The notes below the pieces were generated by a model. It was not told where the DNA came from, did not search any database, and saw nothing but the letters and a program-made list of their open reading frames with translations. This document shows, piece by piece, positions 53,220 to 62,382 of a stretch of 64,000 nucleotides of DNA. Position numbers and translations under genes: made by a program. The DNA comes from Parvibacillus sp035426385 (GTDB lineage: Bacteria > Bacteroidota > Bacteroidia > Chitinophagales > Saprospiraceae). How positions within the stretch are numbered: the stretch's first letter is position 1; the number at the start of each line of letters is the position of its first letter. The stretch is from contig DAOLZQ010000006.1 in assembly GCA_035426385.1 (NCBI GenBank), forward strand, positions 1-64,000, given 5' to 3'.

Positions 53220-54630
53220 TCCAAGACCAAGTTTTTTCGAAAGTGTAAGTAGGAATTTTGATAAAGCAGCTCTTCATACCGGACTGCCAAAGGGCTTACT
53301 GGATCAGATAAAAGCTTGTAACGCAGTTTATCAGGTAAACTTCCCCGTAAAAGTTGGGAATGAATATCAGGTAATCGAGGCATATAGAGTTCAACATAGC
53401 CATCATAGACTCCCTACTAAAGGAGGAATCCGCTATAGCAGTCACGTCAACCAGGACGAGGTCATGGCGCTAGCTGCTCTGATGACATATAAATGCGCTA
53501 TTGTGGACGTACCTTTTGGAGGTGCTAAAGGTGGTGTTAAAATCAATCCAAAGGACTATACAGTCAAGCAATTGGAAAAAATCACTCGTAGATATACGAC
53601 AGAATTAATCCGAAAGAACTTTATAGGCCCTGGCATTGATGTACCGGCTCCGGATTACGGAACAGGGGCCAGAGAAATGGCTTGGATAGCCGATACTTAT
53701 ATGACTATGCGACATGGAGATATAGATGGCGCAGCTTGTGTCACGGGTAAGCCTGTAACGCAGAATGGAGTTAAAGGGCGTGAAGAAGCTACGGGCAGAG
53801 GTGTTTATTATGGTATCCGGGAATTCTTCAATAATAAAGAGGATTGTAAAAAACTTGGACTTACCACCGGTGTAGCCGGTAAGACAATGGTTTTGCAAGG
53901 CCTGGGCAACGTCGGTAGTTTTACAGGGAAAATTTCACAAGCAGAGGGTGATATCAATATCATTGCGGTTTCAGAATATGAAGGTGCAATATATAGCGAG
54001 AAAGGAATCAACATACAGGAGTTGATTAAATTTAGAAAAGAAACCGGAAGTATCCTCGGATTTAAGGATACTAAAACGCTTGAAAATAGATCTGTTGCAC
54101 TAGAGTTGCCTTGTGATATTCTGGTACCTGCTGCACTAGAAAATCAAATTACTGCTGATAATGCTCCTCGTATTCAAGCAAAAATAATCGCAGAGGCAGC
54201 TAATGGCCCTGTAGCAGGAGATGCGGAAGAAATCTTATTGAACAAGGGAATTATCATCATTCCCGATATGTTTTTGAACGCCGGGGGAGTTACAGTTTCT
54301 TACTTTGAATGGTTGAAAAACCTTTCACATATGCGTTTCGGGCGTATGGAAAAACGCTTTGACGAGAATTTGTATGAGAATTTTGCATCTGTTGTTGAAA
54401 GTATGACTGGTAAGAAAATTAATCTTTTACAGAGAAATATATTGACCAAAGGTGCCGATGAAATTGATTTGGTAAGGTCGGGCCTCGAAGAAACAATGGT
54501 AAACTCATATCAGGATATCAGAGAATTATGGAAAAGAAAACGCGCTGTCAAAGACATGAGAACTGCAGCTTTTATTCTAGCCTTAAACAAAATTAGTAGT
54601 GATTATCTTGCATTGGGGATTTTTCCTTAA
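53212..54630 (+). CDS. gdhA: Glutamate (Glu/Leu/Phe/Val family) dehydrogenase
   Basis: The product has 472 residues. The substrate site is LPTKGGIRYSSHVNQDEV followed by the catalytic Lys in VDVPFGGAKGGV. The nucleotide-binding domain begins VLQGLGNVGSFTGK. Length and motifs fit glutamate dehydrogenase, interconverting glutamate and 2-oxoglutarate plus ammonia; coenzyme preference is not clear. It overlaps the ccmD-like gene by 8 bases and is followed after 46 bases by an Lrp regulator, a plausible controller. Confidence 0.93.
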   Translation: MSNPRPSFFESVSRNFDKAALHTGLPKGLLDQIKACNAVYQVNFPVKVGNEYQVIEAYRVQHSHHRLPTKGGIRYSSHVNQDEVMALAALMTYKCAIVDVPFGGAKGGVKINPKDYTVKQLEKITRRYTTELIRKNFIGPGIDVPAPDYGTGAREMAWIADTYMTMRHGDIDGAACVTGKPVTQNGVKGREEATGRGVYYGIREFFNNKEDCKKLGLTTGVAGKTMVLQGLGNVGSFTGKISQAEGDINIIAVSEYEGAIYSEKGINIQELIKFRKETGSILGFKDTKTLENRSVALELPCDILVPAALENQITADNAPRIQAKIIAEAANGPVAGDAEEILLNKGIIIIPDMFLNAGGVTVSYFEWLKNLSHMRFGRMEKRFDENLYENFASVVESMTGKKINLLQRNILTKGADEIDLVRSGLEETMVNSYQDIRELWKRKRAVKDMRTAAFILALNKISSDYLALGIFP

Positions 54631-54676
54631 TACATATTTTATTTTTATTATCTTTATACATTATTAATTTGGTTTT

Positions 54677-55162
54677 ATGCATAATCATTCGGAAAACAAG
54701 CTTGACAAGATCGATCTGAAAATACTAAGAATATTACAAGCTAACAGTAAGATCACTAATCTAGATTTATCAAAGAAAATAGGTTTATCTCCTGCTCCTA
54801 CTCTGGAAAGAGTAAAGAAACTGGAATCAACTGGAGTCATCTCAAATTATCATGCTGCAGTGGATTCTATGGCGTTGGGACTTAATGTGAAGACATTTGT
54901 GCTCGTCTCTCTAGCGTGGAAAATGAAGAATGCACTTGATAAATTTTTAGAAAAAATTAAAAATATCCCTGAGATCACTGAATGTTATATCATCACAGGT
55001 GAGGCAGATTTTCTGATGAAGATCGTGTGTAAAGATATTCCGGATTATGAGCACATACTCTTCAAAACTCTAAGTCAGATCGAAGAAATAGAAAGACTCA
55101 AGACCCTTATGACACTTTCAACAGTCAAGGATTCCAAAATTCTTCCTTTTGAATATGAATAA
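54677..55162 (+). CDS. Lrp/AsnC-family transcriptional regulator
   Basis: The product has 161 residues. The N-terminal helix-turn-helix is LDLSKKIGLSPAPTLERVKK, preceded by DLKILRILQANSKIT; the C-terminal RAM ligand domain includes ECYIITGEADFLMKIVC. Members respond to amino acids and form octamers. Its place just after glutamate dehydrogenase suggests control of amino-acid metabolism. TATCTTTA at 54649-54656 is a near-consensus -7. Confidence 0.92.
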   Translation: MHNHSENKLDKIDLKILRILQANSKITNLDLSKKIGLSPAPTLERVKKLESTGVISNYHAAVDSMALGLNVKTFVLVSLAWKMKNALDKFLEKIKNIPEITECYIITGEADFLMKIVCKDIPDYEHILFKTLSQIEEIERLKTLMTLSTVKDSKILPFEYE

Positions 55163-55174
55163 GTAAAGACTGAA

Positions 55175-55996
55175 TTGTCTAGATCTTCTTCACTTTCACT
55201 ACTTCAGGAAATTCACGATACTGAATCACCCTCTCAGCTCAGGGGATATCTCCTGGGATCTATTCATCTTTTTCATTCTTCATTTTTACCTCTAATAGAT
55301 ATTTGCAGCCAACTTATTCCAAGCTGTGTCAGCTATTGTGGCGAGATGGATCTTTCACTCATGGATCAGGAGATGCCATTATCTACCATTTTTATGGAAC
55401 CCCTGGCAGGCCGGATAAAATGTTCCGCTTCTCAAACTAGGTTTTTATTAAAGAAGTTCAATATTAGTCTAGAACAATTGAATCATTATCCTCCTCCTGT
55501 GGCACTTAGTAAGGTATTTTCCAGTATAATGGAGGGTACAATAGAACCGGGTTCAGTTGATGCTGCCCTTACAGATATAGCAATGTCACATGGGTTGAAA
55601 ATGATGGGTCTGGAAGCCTATGAAGTTCAGCAAAACTTAATGGCAGAACTCTCTGATTCGACGTTTTTGGAGCAATTAGAAAATATACTTCATAAGCCAT
55701 TGAACTTCAGACGAAAGACATCAAAGTTGATAAAGAATTACGCAGCTAATGACCTTACAAAAATATACGCTCACGTAAAAAGGTCAAGTGGTCTGGATAA
55801 GCACAAGTTGGTATACCGACGCAATAAAGAGATGGCACTAAAGATGCATGATATTATAATGCATTCCACCGGCAATGTGTTTTTTTCCGTAGGAGCCGGA
55901 CACTTGCCTGGAAACTATGGTATGATGCGATACTTAAAACAACACGGTTATAAACTGAAGCCGATTAACTTCGTTACTGACGGGAGCGCATCCTAA
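55175..55996 (+). CDS. TraB/GumN-family protein
   Basis: The product has 273 residues. Family features are YLLGSIHLFHSSFLP, the acidic CGEMDLS, SVDAALTDIAMSHG, GLEAYE and FFSVGAGHLPG. Related TIKI proteins are metalloproteases, with the His and Glu in these motifs as candidates. No signal peptide is visible, so this copy may be cytoplasmic. The start is a TTG at 55175, 12 bases after the Lrp stop; no in-frame ATG precedes the conserved region. Its end overlaps the convergent porX gene by 23 bases. Confidence 0.8.
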   Translation: MSRSSSLSLLQEIHDTESPSQLRGYLLGSIHLFHSSFLPLIDICSQLIPSCVSYCGEMDLSLMDQEMPLSTIFMEPLAGRIKCSASQTRFLLKKFNISLEQLNHYPPPVALSKVFSSIMEGTIEPGSVDAALTDIAMSHGLKMMGLEAYEVQQNLMAELSDSTFLEQLENILHKPLNFRRKTSKLIKNYAANDLTKIYAHVKRSSGLDKHKLVYRRNKEMALKMHDIIMHSTGNVFFSVGAGHLPGNYGMMRYLKQHGYKLKPINFVTDGSAS

Positions 55997-57536
55997 TACA
56001 AGGACAGATCATTTCCTCAAGTGAAATTCCCCCGTGTTGAAATGTATCCCGATAATATGTATTGTAATAATTGTAATTATTCGGGTACAGAAAATACTTA
56101 TCTTCTTTGGCAAAGATGAATGCCGAGCTCACATTTGGACGAGGAAGCATATATTTCACCGGATCTTTCATCTCCAACACATCTGATGGATCGTATTGAA
56201 GATTCTTTCCTACCTTATATCTGAGATTTGTAGTAGTCTCTCTGTCACCCACTACCCTACTAGGCGTCTTGACTTTTATAGTACCATGATCAGTGAGAAT
56301 AAAAAGTTGTACGGGCCGCTCTGCCAGTTTCTGTAATGCTGTCCATAAGGGTGAATGCAGGAACCAAGAACGCGTCAATGACCGATATGCTTTTTCGTCC
56401 GCCGCCAGTTCTTTCAATACTTCCATCTCTGTCCGAGCATGGGACAGCATATCGATAAAGTTATATACGATGACACTTATGTTGTTATTACACAAGTTCA
56501 TCACATTGTCTGCAAGATTTTTCCCGTGCTGACTATTCGTAACTTTAATATATTCAGATTTGATGGGTTTTCTGAAAACCCGGTTGATTTGATCTTCCAG
56601 AAAATCTGCTTCGTGCTGATTTTTGCCGCCTTCATCAAAGTCATTTTTCCACATATCTGGATATTTCTGAGAGATCTCATAAGGAGTCATACCTGCGAAG
56701 ATTGCATTGCGACTATATTGCGTCGAGGTAGGTAAGATACTGCAGAAGGCCTCTTCTGATTCCAACTTAAATTGCTCAGCTATAATTGGCTCAATTGTCT
56801 TCCACTGGTCAAAGCGCAGATTATCCAATAATAAAATGATATTTGGATTGTTGTCATCCAGAAAAGGGAAAACCTTTTCTCTGAGGACATTGTATGACAT
56901 GACAGGCGTCTTACCTTTTACAAACTCAACCCAGTCGATATAGTTTCGATCAACAAATTTTGAAAATGCAGCATTCGCTTCGCTTTTCTGGGAAGCAATA
57001 ATTTCACTCATCGCAGTTGCATTCGATTCATCCAGCTTCAGTTCCCATTTGATAATTTCCTTATAGGTATCCACCCATTCGTCAAAATTCAGGCCACTAT
57101 TGATAGCCATAAATATATTTCGAAACTGTTGCTGATAGTCTGAACTACTCTTCTCGCGAATGAGTCTCTTTTCGTCTGTGATCTTTTTTAGAGAGAGCAG
57201 GATTTGATTTGGATTGACCGGCTTTATAAGGTAATCTGCAATCTGAGAGCCAATCGCTTGCTCCATAATATGCTCCTCCTCATTCTTAGTAATCATAACT
57301 ACCGGAATAGTGGAATTGATTGCTTTCATCTTTTCAAGTGTCTCCATACCAGACATTCCCGGCATACTTTCATCCAGAAACACTGCGTCAATATCCTTCA
57401 CATTTACAAATTCTTCGAGTGCATCATAACCATTGGTGACAGAAATAATCTCATATCCTCGTTGTTCTAAAAAAATAAGCTGGGGTTTGAGTAAATCAAT
57501 TTCGTCATCAGCCCAAAGAATTTTTACTTTTTCCAT
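55974..57536 (-). CDS. porX: PorX: response regulator with PglZ phosphatase-like domain, T9SS control
   Basis: The product has 520 residues. The receiver domain (1-120) has D10-D11, phospho-acceptor D55 in AVFLDESMPG and K105 in YLIKPVN. After a linker, the PglZ (alkaline-phosphatase superfamily) domain spans about 200-520 with ILLLDNLRFDQW, TSTQYSRNAIFAGMTP and ILTDHGT. This pairing defines PorX, which with PorY controls T9SS genes in Porphyromonas and, through its phosphatase domain, hydrolyses oligonucleotides. The ATG at 57536 begins exactly at the receiver domain. Several T9SS cargos lie in this window. Confidence 0.93.
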   Translation of the reverse strand: MEKVKILWADDEIDLLKPQLIFLEQRGYEIISVTNGYDALEEFVNVKDIDAVFLDESMPGMSGMETLEKMKAINSTIPVVMITKNEEEHIMEQAIGSQIADYLIKPVNPNQILLSLKKITDEKRLIREKSSSDYQQQFRNIFMAINSGLNFDEWVDTYKEIIKWELKLDESNATAMSEIIASQKSEANAAFSKFVDRNYIDWVEFVKGKTPVMSYNVLREKVFPFLDDNNPNIILLLDNLRFDQWKTIEPIIAEQFKLESEEAFCSILPTSTQYSRNAIFAGMTPYEISQKYPDMWKNDFDEGGKNQHEADFLEDQINRVFRKPIKSEYIKVTNSQHGKNLADNVMNLCNNNISVIVYNFIDMLSHARTEMEVLKELAADEKAYRSLTRSWFLHSPLWTALQKLAERPVQLFILTDHGTIKVKTPSRVVGDRETTTNLRYKVGKNLQYDPSDVLEMKDPVKYMLPRPNVSSAFIFAKEDKYFLYPNNYNYYNTYYRDTFQHGGISLEEMICPCIRMRSRQ

Positions 57537-57606
57537 TAAAATAGTATTGATATAAAATCTATGTTTAAACGCTACAAAGTATATATATTGTTCTGTATGC
57601 GTACAA

Positions 57607-58563
57607 TTACTGTCTATTTTTGAATTGGAAAGTACTTTGGACCCCAAATTCATCATTATCAGCTCGATTGACCGTAAAACTTATGCATTCTAATCCGGTA
57701 GAATAGAATATATGTGTCAGTGGTCGATTGAAAAAACCTCCGGAATTAGTATATACTGTTGGTACATAACCATTGCGTGAATTAGATAAGCCAGTGTTTG
57801 ACCTAAAGTCCTGTAATTCCGCAGCCCATGCAACTGTATTGAATACACCTGTGACGACCTTATCGGTAGAATCCATGCTTACCAACTTTTCTAAAAAATT
57901 TAACTGCCCATCACGAGAATCTCTAGTTCCCTTGTCAATATTAGGTGAGATATAGGTACAATAAGTGTTAAGCAGCTTATCATAAATCTTACAATTCAGT
58001 CTGACTATAGGATACTGTTCATAATAGAAAGTGTCAATACTCAGCGTATTAAGCTTGCTAAAGATCAACAAGCCATACGCATCTATGCGCGGCAACTGAA
58101 CTTTTAATGAGAAATGGGAAGCCATTTTCTCATTGATGACTGATTCCCAATCAGGTGTAAACTCCTCGAAAACAACAATATCCGGGTCATTTTTTAGAAT
58201 ATAACTAAATACTTTATCAGGATCAGAGTCTATATCTGAAATATTGCAAAGCGATACTCTGAACTTTGGTTGATTGTTCCGTAAGGGAGATTTTATCCTG
58301 GCATTGGTAGTTTCCTTCATTAGCAATGCGAGTGAAGCAGCACATAAGAAAGCTGTGACCACGAGGAAGCGATTTTCAAAAATTAAGAAGAACAATCCTA
58401 TAATGATATAAGAAACCATTATTTGATTGACATAATCTACACTCCATTGAAAGGAGCTTACTTTCAATGCCACCAAATTCACAAATACACCCAGAACTAA
58501 AAGGCTGAAAGATACGACAGTAAATATTCTCTTAGTAACCGTATTTTTTATCCAGTTAGGCAT
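57607..58563 (-). CDS. Membrane protein with a degenerate endonuclease/exonuclease/phosphatase (EEP) domain
   Basis: The product has 318 residues. Three N-terminal membrane helices (about 12-32, 45-62 and 65-83) precede an EEP-like domain (about 100-318). The early Glu (E133-E134 in IVVFEEF) is kept. Other catalytic positions are changed: the Asp of GDFN is V240 (GVFN), the Asp of IDHI is T283 (LTHI), and the final Asp-His is D304-E305. The His of the T-H-x-x-P strand is also not evident (TYISP). This suggests an inactive or repurposed enzyme. It lies between ndk (34 bases upstream) and porX (70 bases downstream). Confidence 0.75.
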   Translation of the reverse strand: MPNWIKNTVTKRIFTVVSFSLLVLGVFVNLVALKVSSFQWSVDYVNQIMVSYIIIGLFFLIFENRFLVVTAFLCAASLALLMKETTNARIKSPLRNNQPKFRVSLCNISDIDSDPDKVFSYILKNDPDIVVFEEFTPDWESVINEKMASHFSLKVQLPRIDAYGLLIFSKLNTLSIDTFYYEQYPIVRLNCKIYDKLLNTYCTYISPNIDKGTRDSRDGQLNFLEKLVSMDSTDKVVTGVFNTVAWAAELQDFRSNTGLSNSRNGYVPTVYTNSGGFFNRPLTHIFYSTGLECISFTVNRADNDEFGVQSTFQFKNRQ

Positions 58564-58597
58564 GATTCCCTTTTAGGAAAATAAGAATAGGAAAAAT

Positions 58598-59017
58598 TTA
58601 GTAGGTATCAATGCCTGCAAAGTGAAAATTACTCTCTATTTGCGCATTTTCATCAGAATCCGAACCATGAACTGCATTCTCTCCGACATTGCGCGCATAT
58701 AGAGCTCGGATAGTGCCCGGAGCCGCATTGGCCGGATTAGTAGCTCCTATTAAAGCCCTGAAATCCTCAACGGCGTTTGCCTTTTCCAGGATGGCTGCTA
58801 CGATAGCACCGCTGGACATAAACTCTACAAGTTCGCCATAGAAGGGACGTTGATGGTGCACTTCATAAAATTTACCAGCCCCTTGAGGAGTCATTCTGGT
58901 CATTTTTAAAGCAACAATTTTAAAGCCATTTTCGGTTATTAATTGAAGAATATTGCCTACGTGACCATCTTCAACCGCATCGGGTTTGATCATTGTGAAT
59001 GTTCTGTTGTCAGCCAT
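58598..59017 (-). CDS. ndk: Nucleoside diphosphate kinase
   Basis: The product has 139 residues. It moves the terminal phosphate between nucleoside di- and triphosphates through a phospho-His, here in the motif ENAVHGSDS. The start TFTMIKPDAV and HHQRPFYGELVEFM are characteristic. A perfect -7 element (59058-59065) lies 40 bases upstream. The EEP-like gene follows after 34 bases and may be cotranscribed. Confidence 0.97.
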   Translation of the reverse strand: MADNRTFTMIKPDAVEDGHVGNILQLITENGFKIVALKMTRMTPQGAGKFYEVHHQRPFYGELVEFMSSGAIVAAILEKANAVEDFRALIGATNPANAAPGTIRALYARNVGENAVHGSDSDENAQIESNFHFAGIDTY

Positions 59018-59057
59018 ATTTTTAGTTAGTGTGGTTAATTGTATTTAAAAAAGAGCA

Positions 59058-59065
59058 CAAAGATA
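59058..59065 (-). promoter_or_regulatory. -7 promoter element for ndk
   Basis: Read leftward this is TATCTTTG, a perfect TAnnTTTG, 40 bases before the ndk ATG. A consensus -33 is not evident. Confidence 0.5.
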
Positions 59066-59109
59066 TATTTTCTTCCACAAGAATAAAAAAATAGCGACTT
59101 TTGCTGCCA

Positions 59110-60120
59110 ATGGAGGGCATTCAGGAATTAAAAAACTTATTACACCAACCTCGTAATATTGTGATATTGTCTCATCGCAACCCCGATGGAGATGCAGTAG
59201 GCTCGTCTTTAGGATTAAAAAATCTGCTCAGTGGTGGGTTTCATACTTGTACAATAATCCTACCTTCTGAATTTCCAGATGAGGTAAGTTGGATGCGGGG
59301 CGCGAATGAGATAATAATCTATGATAAATCTACGGATATAGCAGCAGTTAAAGTGAAGGCTGCAGATGTCTTTTTCTGTTTAGATTTCAATGCTTTAGAC
59401 AGAATCGACCGGCTTGGCGAGTTGGTAGAAGCTCAGCATAAACCCATTGTTACAATAGACCATCATCTATATCCACAAGATTTTTCTGAAATTCTGTTTT
59501 CGAAAACAGACGTAAGTAGCACCTGTGAGCTTGTATATTTGGTAGCCAAAGCCGCCGGCTGGGACCGCACTTTGGATAAAGACGGACTAGAAGCTCTACT
59601 TACAGGAATAATCACCGACACAGGGTCGTTTATGTATAATGTACACCCGTCAACATTTGATAATGTCAGTGAACTCACACATCGCGGTGCAGACATACAT
59701 TATATTCAAGATAGACTGAATAATCACATAAAAGAAAAACAGCTGCGTCTATTGGGGCATTGCTTATCAAACAGGATGAAAATCTGGCCGGAGAAGAAGT
59801 CAGGCCTGATCTATCTGACCAAGACCGATTATCAAGATTTTAATATCATCAGGGGTGATACAGAGGGAATTGTGAATTACTTGCTAAAATTGCACGATGT
59901 GCATGTAGCTTGCTTCATTTCAGAACAGCCTAGTATAAATAAAATTTCACTTCGATCTAAAGGGAACTTTTCTGTAGAAAAAATGGCTAAGACTTATTTC
60001 AAAGGGGGTGGTCATAAAAATGCCGCCGGTGGATCAGCCTATGGAAGCCTGAGCAATATGATCACTCTATTAGAAAAAGCTATTGATGAAAATAAAAATG
60101 AAATAATAAATTCATATTAA
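59110..60120 (+). CDS. nrnA: DHH/DHHA1 phosphoesterase, NrnA type
   Basis: The product has 336 residues. The DHH domain shows LSHRNPDGDAVGSSLGL, FFCLDFNALDR and the namesake TIDHH; the DHHA1 domain ends with FKGGGHKNAAGG. NrnA degrades short oligoribonucleotides and often 3'-phosphoadenosine-5'-phosphate, standing in for Orn. Cyclic-di-nucleotide-cleaving relatives share the motifs. ATG at 59110 is preferred over a TTG at 59101. It is followed after 22 bases by an FKBP gene. Confidence 0.9.
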   Translation: MEGIQELKNLLHQPRNIVILSHRNPDGDAVGSSLGLKNLLSGGFHTCTIILPSEFPDEVSWMRGANEIIIYDKSTDIAAVKVKAADVFFCLDFNALDRIDRLGELVEAQHKPIVTIDHHLYPQDFSEILFSKTDVSSTCELVYLVAKAAGWDRTLDKDGLEALLTGIITDTGSFMYNVHPSTFDNVSELTHRGADIHYIQDRLNNHIKEKQLRLLGHCLSNRMKIWPEKKSGLIYLTKTDYQDFNIIRGDTEGIVNYLLKLHDVHVACFISEQPSINKISLRSKGNFSVEKMAKTYFKGGGHKNAAGGSAYGSLSNMITLLEKAIDENKNEIINSY

Positions 60121-60142
60121 AATTTTAATTAAACTATTCTTT

Positions 60143-60997
60143 ATGAAGTACCAATTTATTGCGTTAATTCTTAGTGGGGCTCTGATTTTCTCCTATTGTA
60201 AAAAAGGAGGTACTGAAGCAGTCACCAAGCACGGATATAAATATCAGCTTTTCGAAACAGGATCAGGTAATAAAATCCAACCGGGAGATGTAACTTATCT
60301 TGCTGCTCAATTAATTCACGTTCAACGCGATGGCAAAGACTCTGTATTTTTAGATACAAGAAGTAATCCTATGCCATTCGAGTTTGTAATGCCGTTTGAC
60401 TCACAGGTCACTACCCCATCACCTATAGTCGATATACTACCGTATATGAGAAAGGGCGACAGTGTTGTTGTAATGCAACCTATAGATTCACTTAAGAATC
60501 TGGAACCATTCATGAAGAGCTGGAAATTCATCAAGCATTCCTTCAAGGTTTTAGATATAATCAATGACAAGGACAGAAAAGTCGTACAAGATAAAGAAGC
60601 TGCAGTAGCAGCTCAGGTTGAGAAAGACATAAAGGCCTTCAATGATAACTCACTTAAAGATATGGAGACAACTCCAAGTGGAGTGAAAATACTTTTCCAT
60701 GAAAAAGGAACAGGTCCCCTACCTAAGCAAGGCGAAGCTGTCAAAGTGCTGTATTATGGCGTGACTAGAAAGGACGGTAAATTGTTCGACAGTGCTTATA
60801 AGAAAGGTTCACCTTTTATCTTCCCTATCGGCGAAGGTCAGGTGATCAAAGGCTGGGAAGAAGGAATGGCCCTACTACCCAAAGGCTCAAAGGCAACCCT
60901 TTTCTTACCTGCTGAAGTAGCTTATGGCGAAAAAGGCGTTCCCACATTTATAGAACCCAATTCAGATCTGGTGTTCTATGTAGAAGTAATTAAATAA
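60143..60997 (+). CDS. FKBP-type peptidyl-prolyl isomerase lipoprotein
   Basis: The product has 284 residues. A lipoprotein signal (MKYQFIALILSGALIFSYC) precedes a degenerate FKBP-like half (about 30-150) and a complete FKBP domain (about 185-284: VKVLYYGVTRKDGKLFDSAY, VIKGWEEGMALLPKG and PAEVAYGEKG). It catalyses proline isomerisation to help fold exported proteins. It shares the strand with nrnA and ends at a strong terminator. Confidence 0.92.
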   Translation: MKYQFIALILSGALIFSYCKKGGTEAVTKHGYKYQLFETGSGNKIQPGDVTYLAAQLIHVQRDGKDSVFLDTRSNPMPFEFVMPFDSQVTTPSPIVDILPYMRKGDSVVVMQPIDSLKNLEPFMKSWKFIKHSFKVLDIINDKDRKVVQDKEAAVAAQVEKDIKAFNDNSLKDMETTPSGVKILFHEKGTGPLPKQGEAVKVLYYGVTRKDGKLFDSAYKKGSPFIFPIGEGQVIKGWEEGMALLPKGSKATLFLPAEVAYGEKGVPTFIEPNSDLVFYVEVIK

Positions 60998-61012
60998 TAT
61001 TAACATATAGAG

Positions 61013-61047
61013 CAGAAGTACTTATTTACGTAGGTACTTCTGTTTTT
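61013..61047 (+). terminator. Intrinsic terminator after the FKBP gene
   Basis: CAGAAGTAC pairs perfectly with GTACTTCTG across a 12-base loop, followed by TTTTT. It separates the nrnA-FKBP pair from prfB. Confidence 0.88.
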
Positions 61048-61064
61048 ACTTAAACTATCAAACG

Positions 61065-62169
61065 ATGAATATCGATCAGCTTAAAAGTCTGGAGAACAGA
61101 CTGGCTTCCCTAAGGAGGTATCTTTGACGTCGATAAGCGACTTTTCACAATAGAGGACCTCACTCAGGAGACCCTTTCAGAAACTTTCTGGAAAGAGCCT
61201 GTTCGTGCGGAAACTATACTTAAAGAATTAAAAGAAAATCAAAAATGGGTGGCTCGATTTACGGCAGCTCAAAATGCGATTGAAGAATTAGAAATTGGCT
61301 TGGAACTACTCAAGGAAGGTGCTTTCACTGAGACTGAGCTGGATGCCGCGTATGCTGATACTTCGGCTCTGGTAGAAGAGATGGAATTCAAGCGAACCAT
61401 TACTAAAGAAGAAGACAGTCTAAATGCTATCCTCGAGATAAACGCAGGTGCAGGTGGTACTGAAGCCTGTGATTGGGCAGGTATGCTACTCCGTATGTAC
61501 TCCATGTGGGGTGAGAAGAATGGTTATAAGGTGGTAGAACTATACAACCATGGCGGAGATGTTGCCGGCATCAAATCAGCTGGTCTGGAGTTCACCGGCG
61601 GCGAATATCCATATGGTATGTTAAAAGGAGAGAATGGGGTGCACCGACTAGTGCGTGTCAGTCCCTTCAATTCACAGGGAAAACGGATGACTTCATTTGC
61701 TTCTGTCTTTGTACAACCGATGGTGGATGACACCATCGAAGTGATTATCAATGTAGCTGACCTGGAATGGGATACTTTCAGGGCTAGCGGTGCAGGCGGT
61801 CAGCACGTCAACAAGACAGAATCTGCTGTTCGAGTCCGTCACTTACCCAGCGGTATCGTCGTAGAATGTCAAGCTGAGCGCAGTCAAATCCAAAACCGTG
61901 AAAAAGCAATGGTTATGCTGAAATCAAAGATTTACGAAATGGAATTGAAAAAGCAGCAGGCAGAAAGAGATATATTAGAATCCGGTAAAATGAAGAATGA
62001 ATGGGGAAGTCAGATCCGCAGCTATGTGCTCGATGACCGTCGTGTGAAAGATCATAGAACAGGGTTTACCATGAATAATACGGATGCCGTCTTAGATGGT
62101 GATATCAGTGGTTATCTTAAAGAGTATTTAATGTGGGATGGTGACACTCCTGCCAGTAACGATCAATAA
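61065..62169 (+). CDS. prfB: Peptide chain release factor 2, made by programmed +1 frameshift
   Basis: Translation starts at ATG 61065, runs 20 codons to CTT, meets an in-frame TGA at 61125-61127 and continues in the +1 frame from GAC at 61126, giving 367 residues. The main part has the stop-codon tripeptide SPF (VSPFNSQGKR) and the GGQ hydrolysis motif (GAGGQHVNKTESAVR). RF2 releases peptides at UGA and UAA, and the frameshift adjusts RF2 level because low RF2 favours slippage. The gene must be read in two frames; a naive call starting at 61249 would miss the N-terminus. xseB follows after 5 bases. Confidence 0.97.
61113..61128 (+). promoter_or_regulatory. prfB autoregulatory frameshift site
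   Basis: AGGAGG-TAT-CTT-TGA-C is the classic RF2 recoding signal: a Shine-Dalgarno-like hexamer at 61113-61118, three bases, the slippery CTT, the stop TGA and C as the fourth base. Spacing equals that of E. coli. Confidence 0.97.
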
Positions 62170-62174
62170 CAATT

Positions 62175-62378
62175 ATGGACATGGAAAATCAAAATATAGA
62201 AGAACCAGTCAATTTCCAACAAGCCTTTGATGAATTGACGGAAATATTAAAAACAATAGAAACCGGCAATCTATCAATTGATGGATTGCCGAATATCTTA
62301 GCTCGAGCAAAATTTTTAAACCAATATTGCGAAAAAAAACTCACCCAAATAGAATCAGAACTAAATGATCAAGCTTAG
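62175..62378 (+). CDS. xseB: Exodeoxyribonuclease VII small subunit
   Basis: The 67-residue, all-helical protein has the XseB pattern FQQAFDELTEILKTIETGNLS followed by LARAKFLNQYCEKKL. It binds XseA to form ExoVII, which degrades single-stranded DNA to oligonucleotides. xseA is not in the window. It starts 5 bases after prfB, so the two are probably cotranscribed. Confidence 0.9.
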   Translation: MDMENQNIEEPVNFQQAFDELTEILKTIETGNLSIDGLPNILARAKFLNQYCEKKLTQIESELNDQA

Positions 62379-62382
62379 ATTA

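Noticed and set aside
55974..57536. PglZ domain of PorX as a phage-defence (BREX/Pgl) gene
   Set aside because: It is fused to a receiver domain in the exact PorX layout and no BREX or Pgl genes are nearby.
61249..62169. prfB starting at an internal codon
   Set aside because: The frameshift signal and the matching N-terminal sequence upstream show that the gene starts at 61065.
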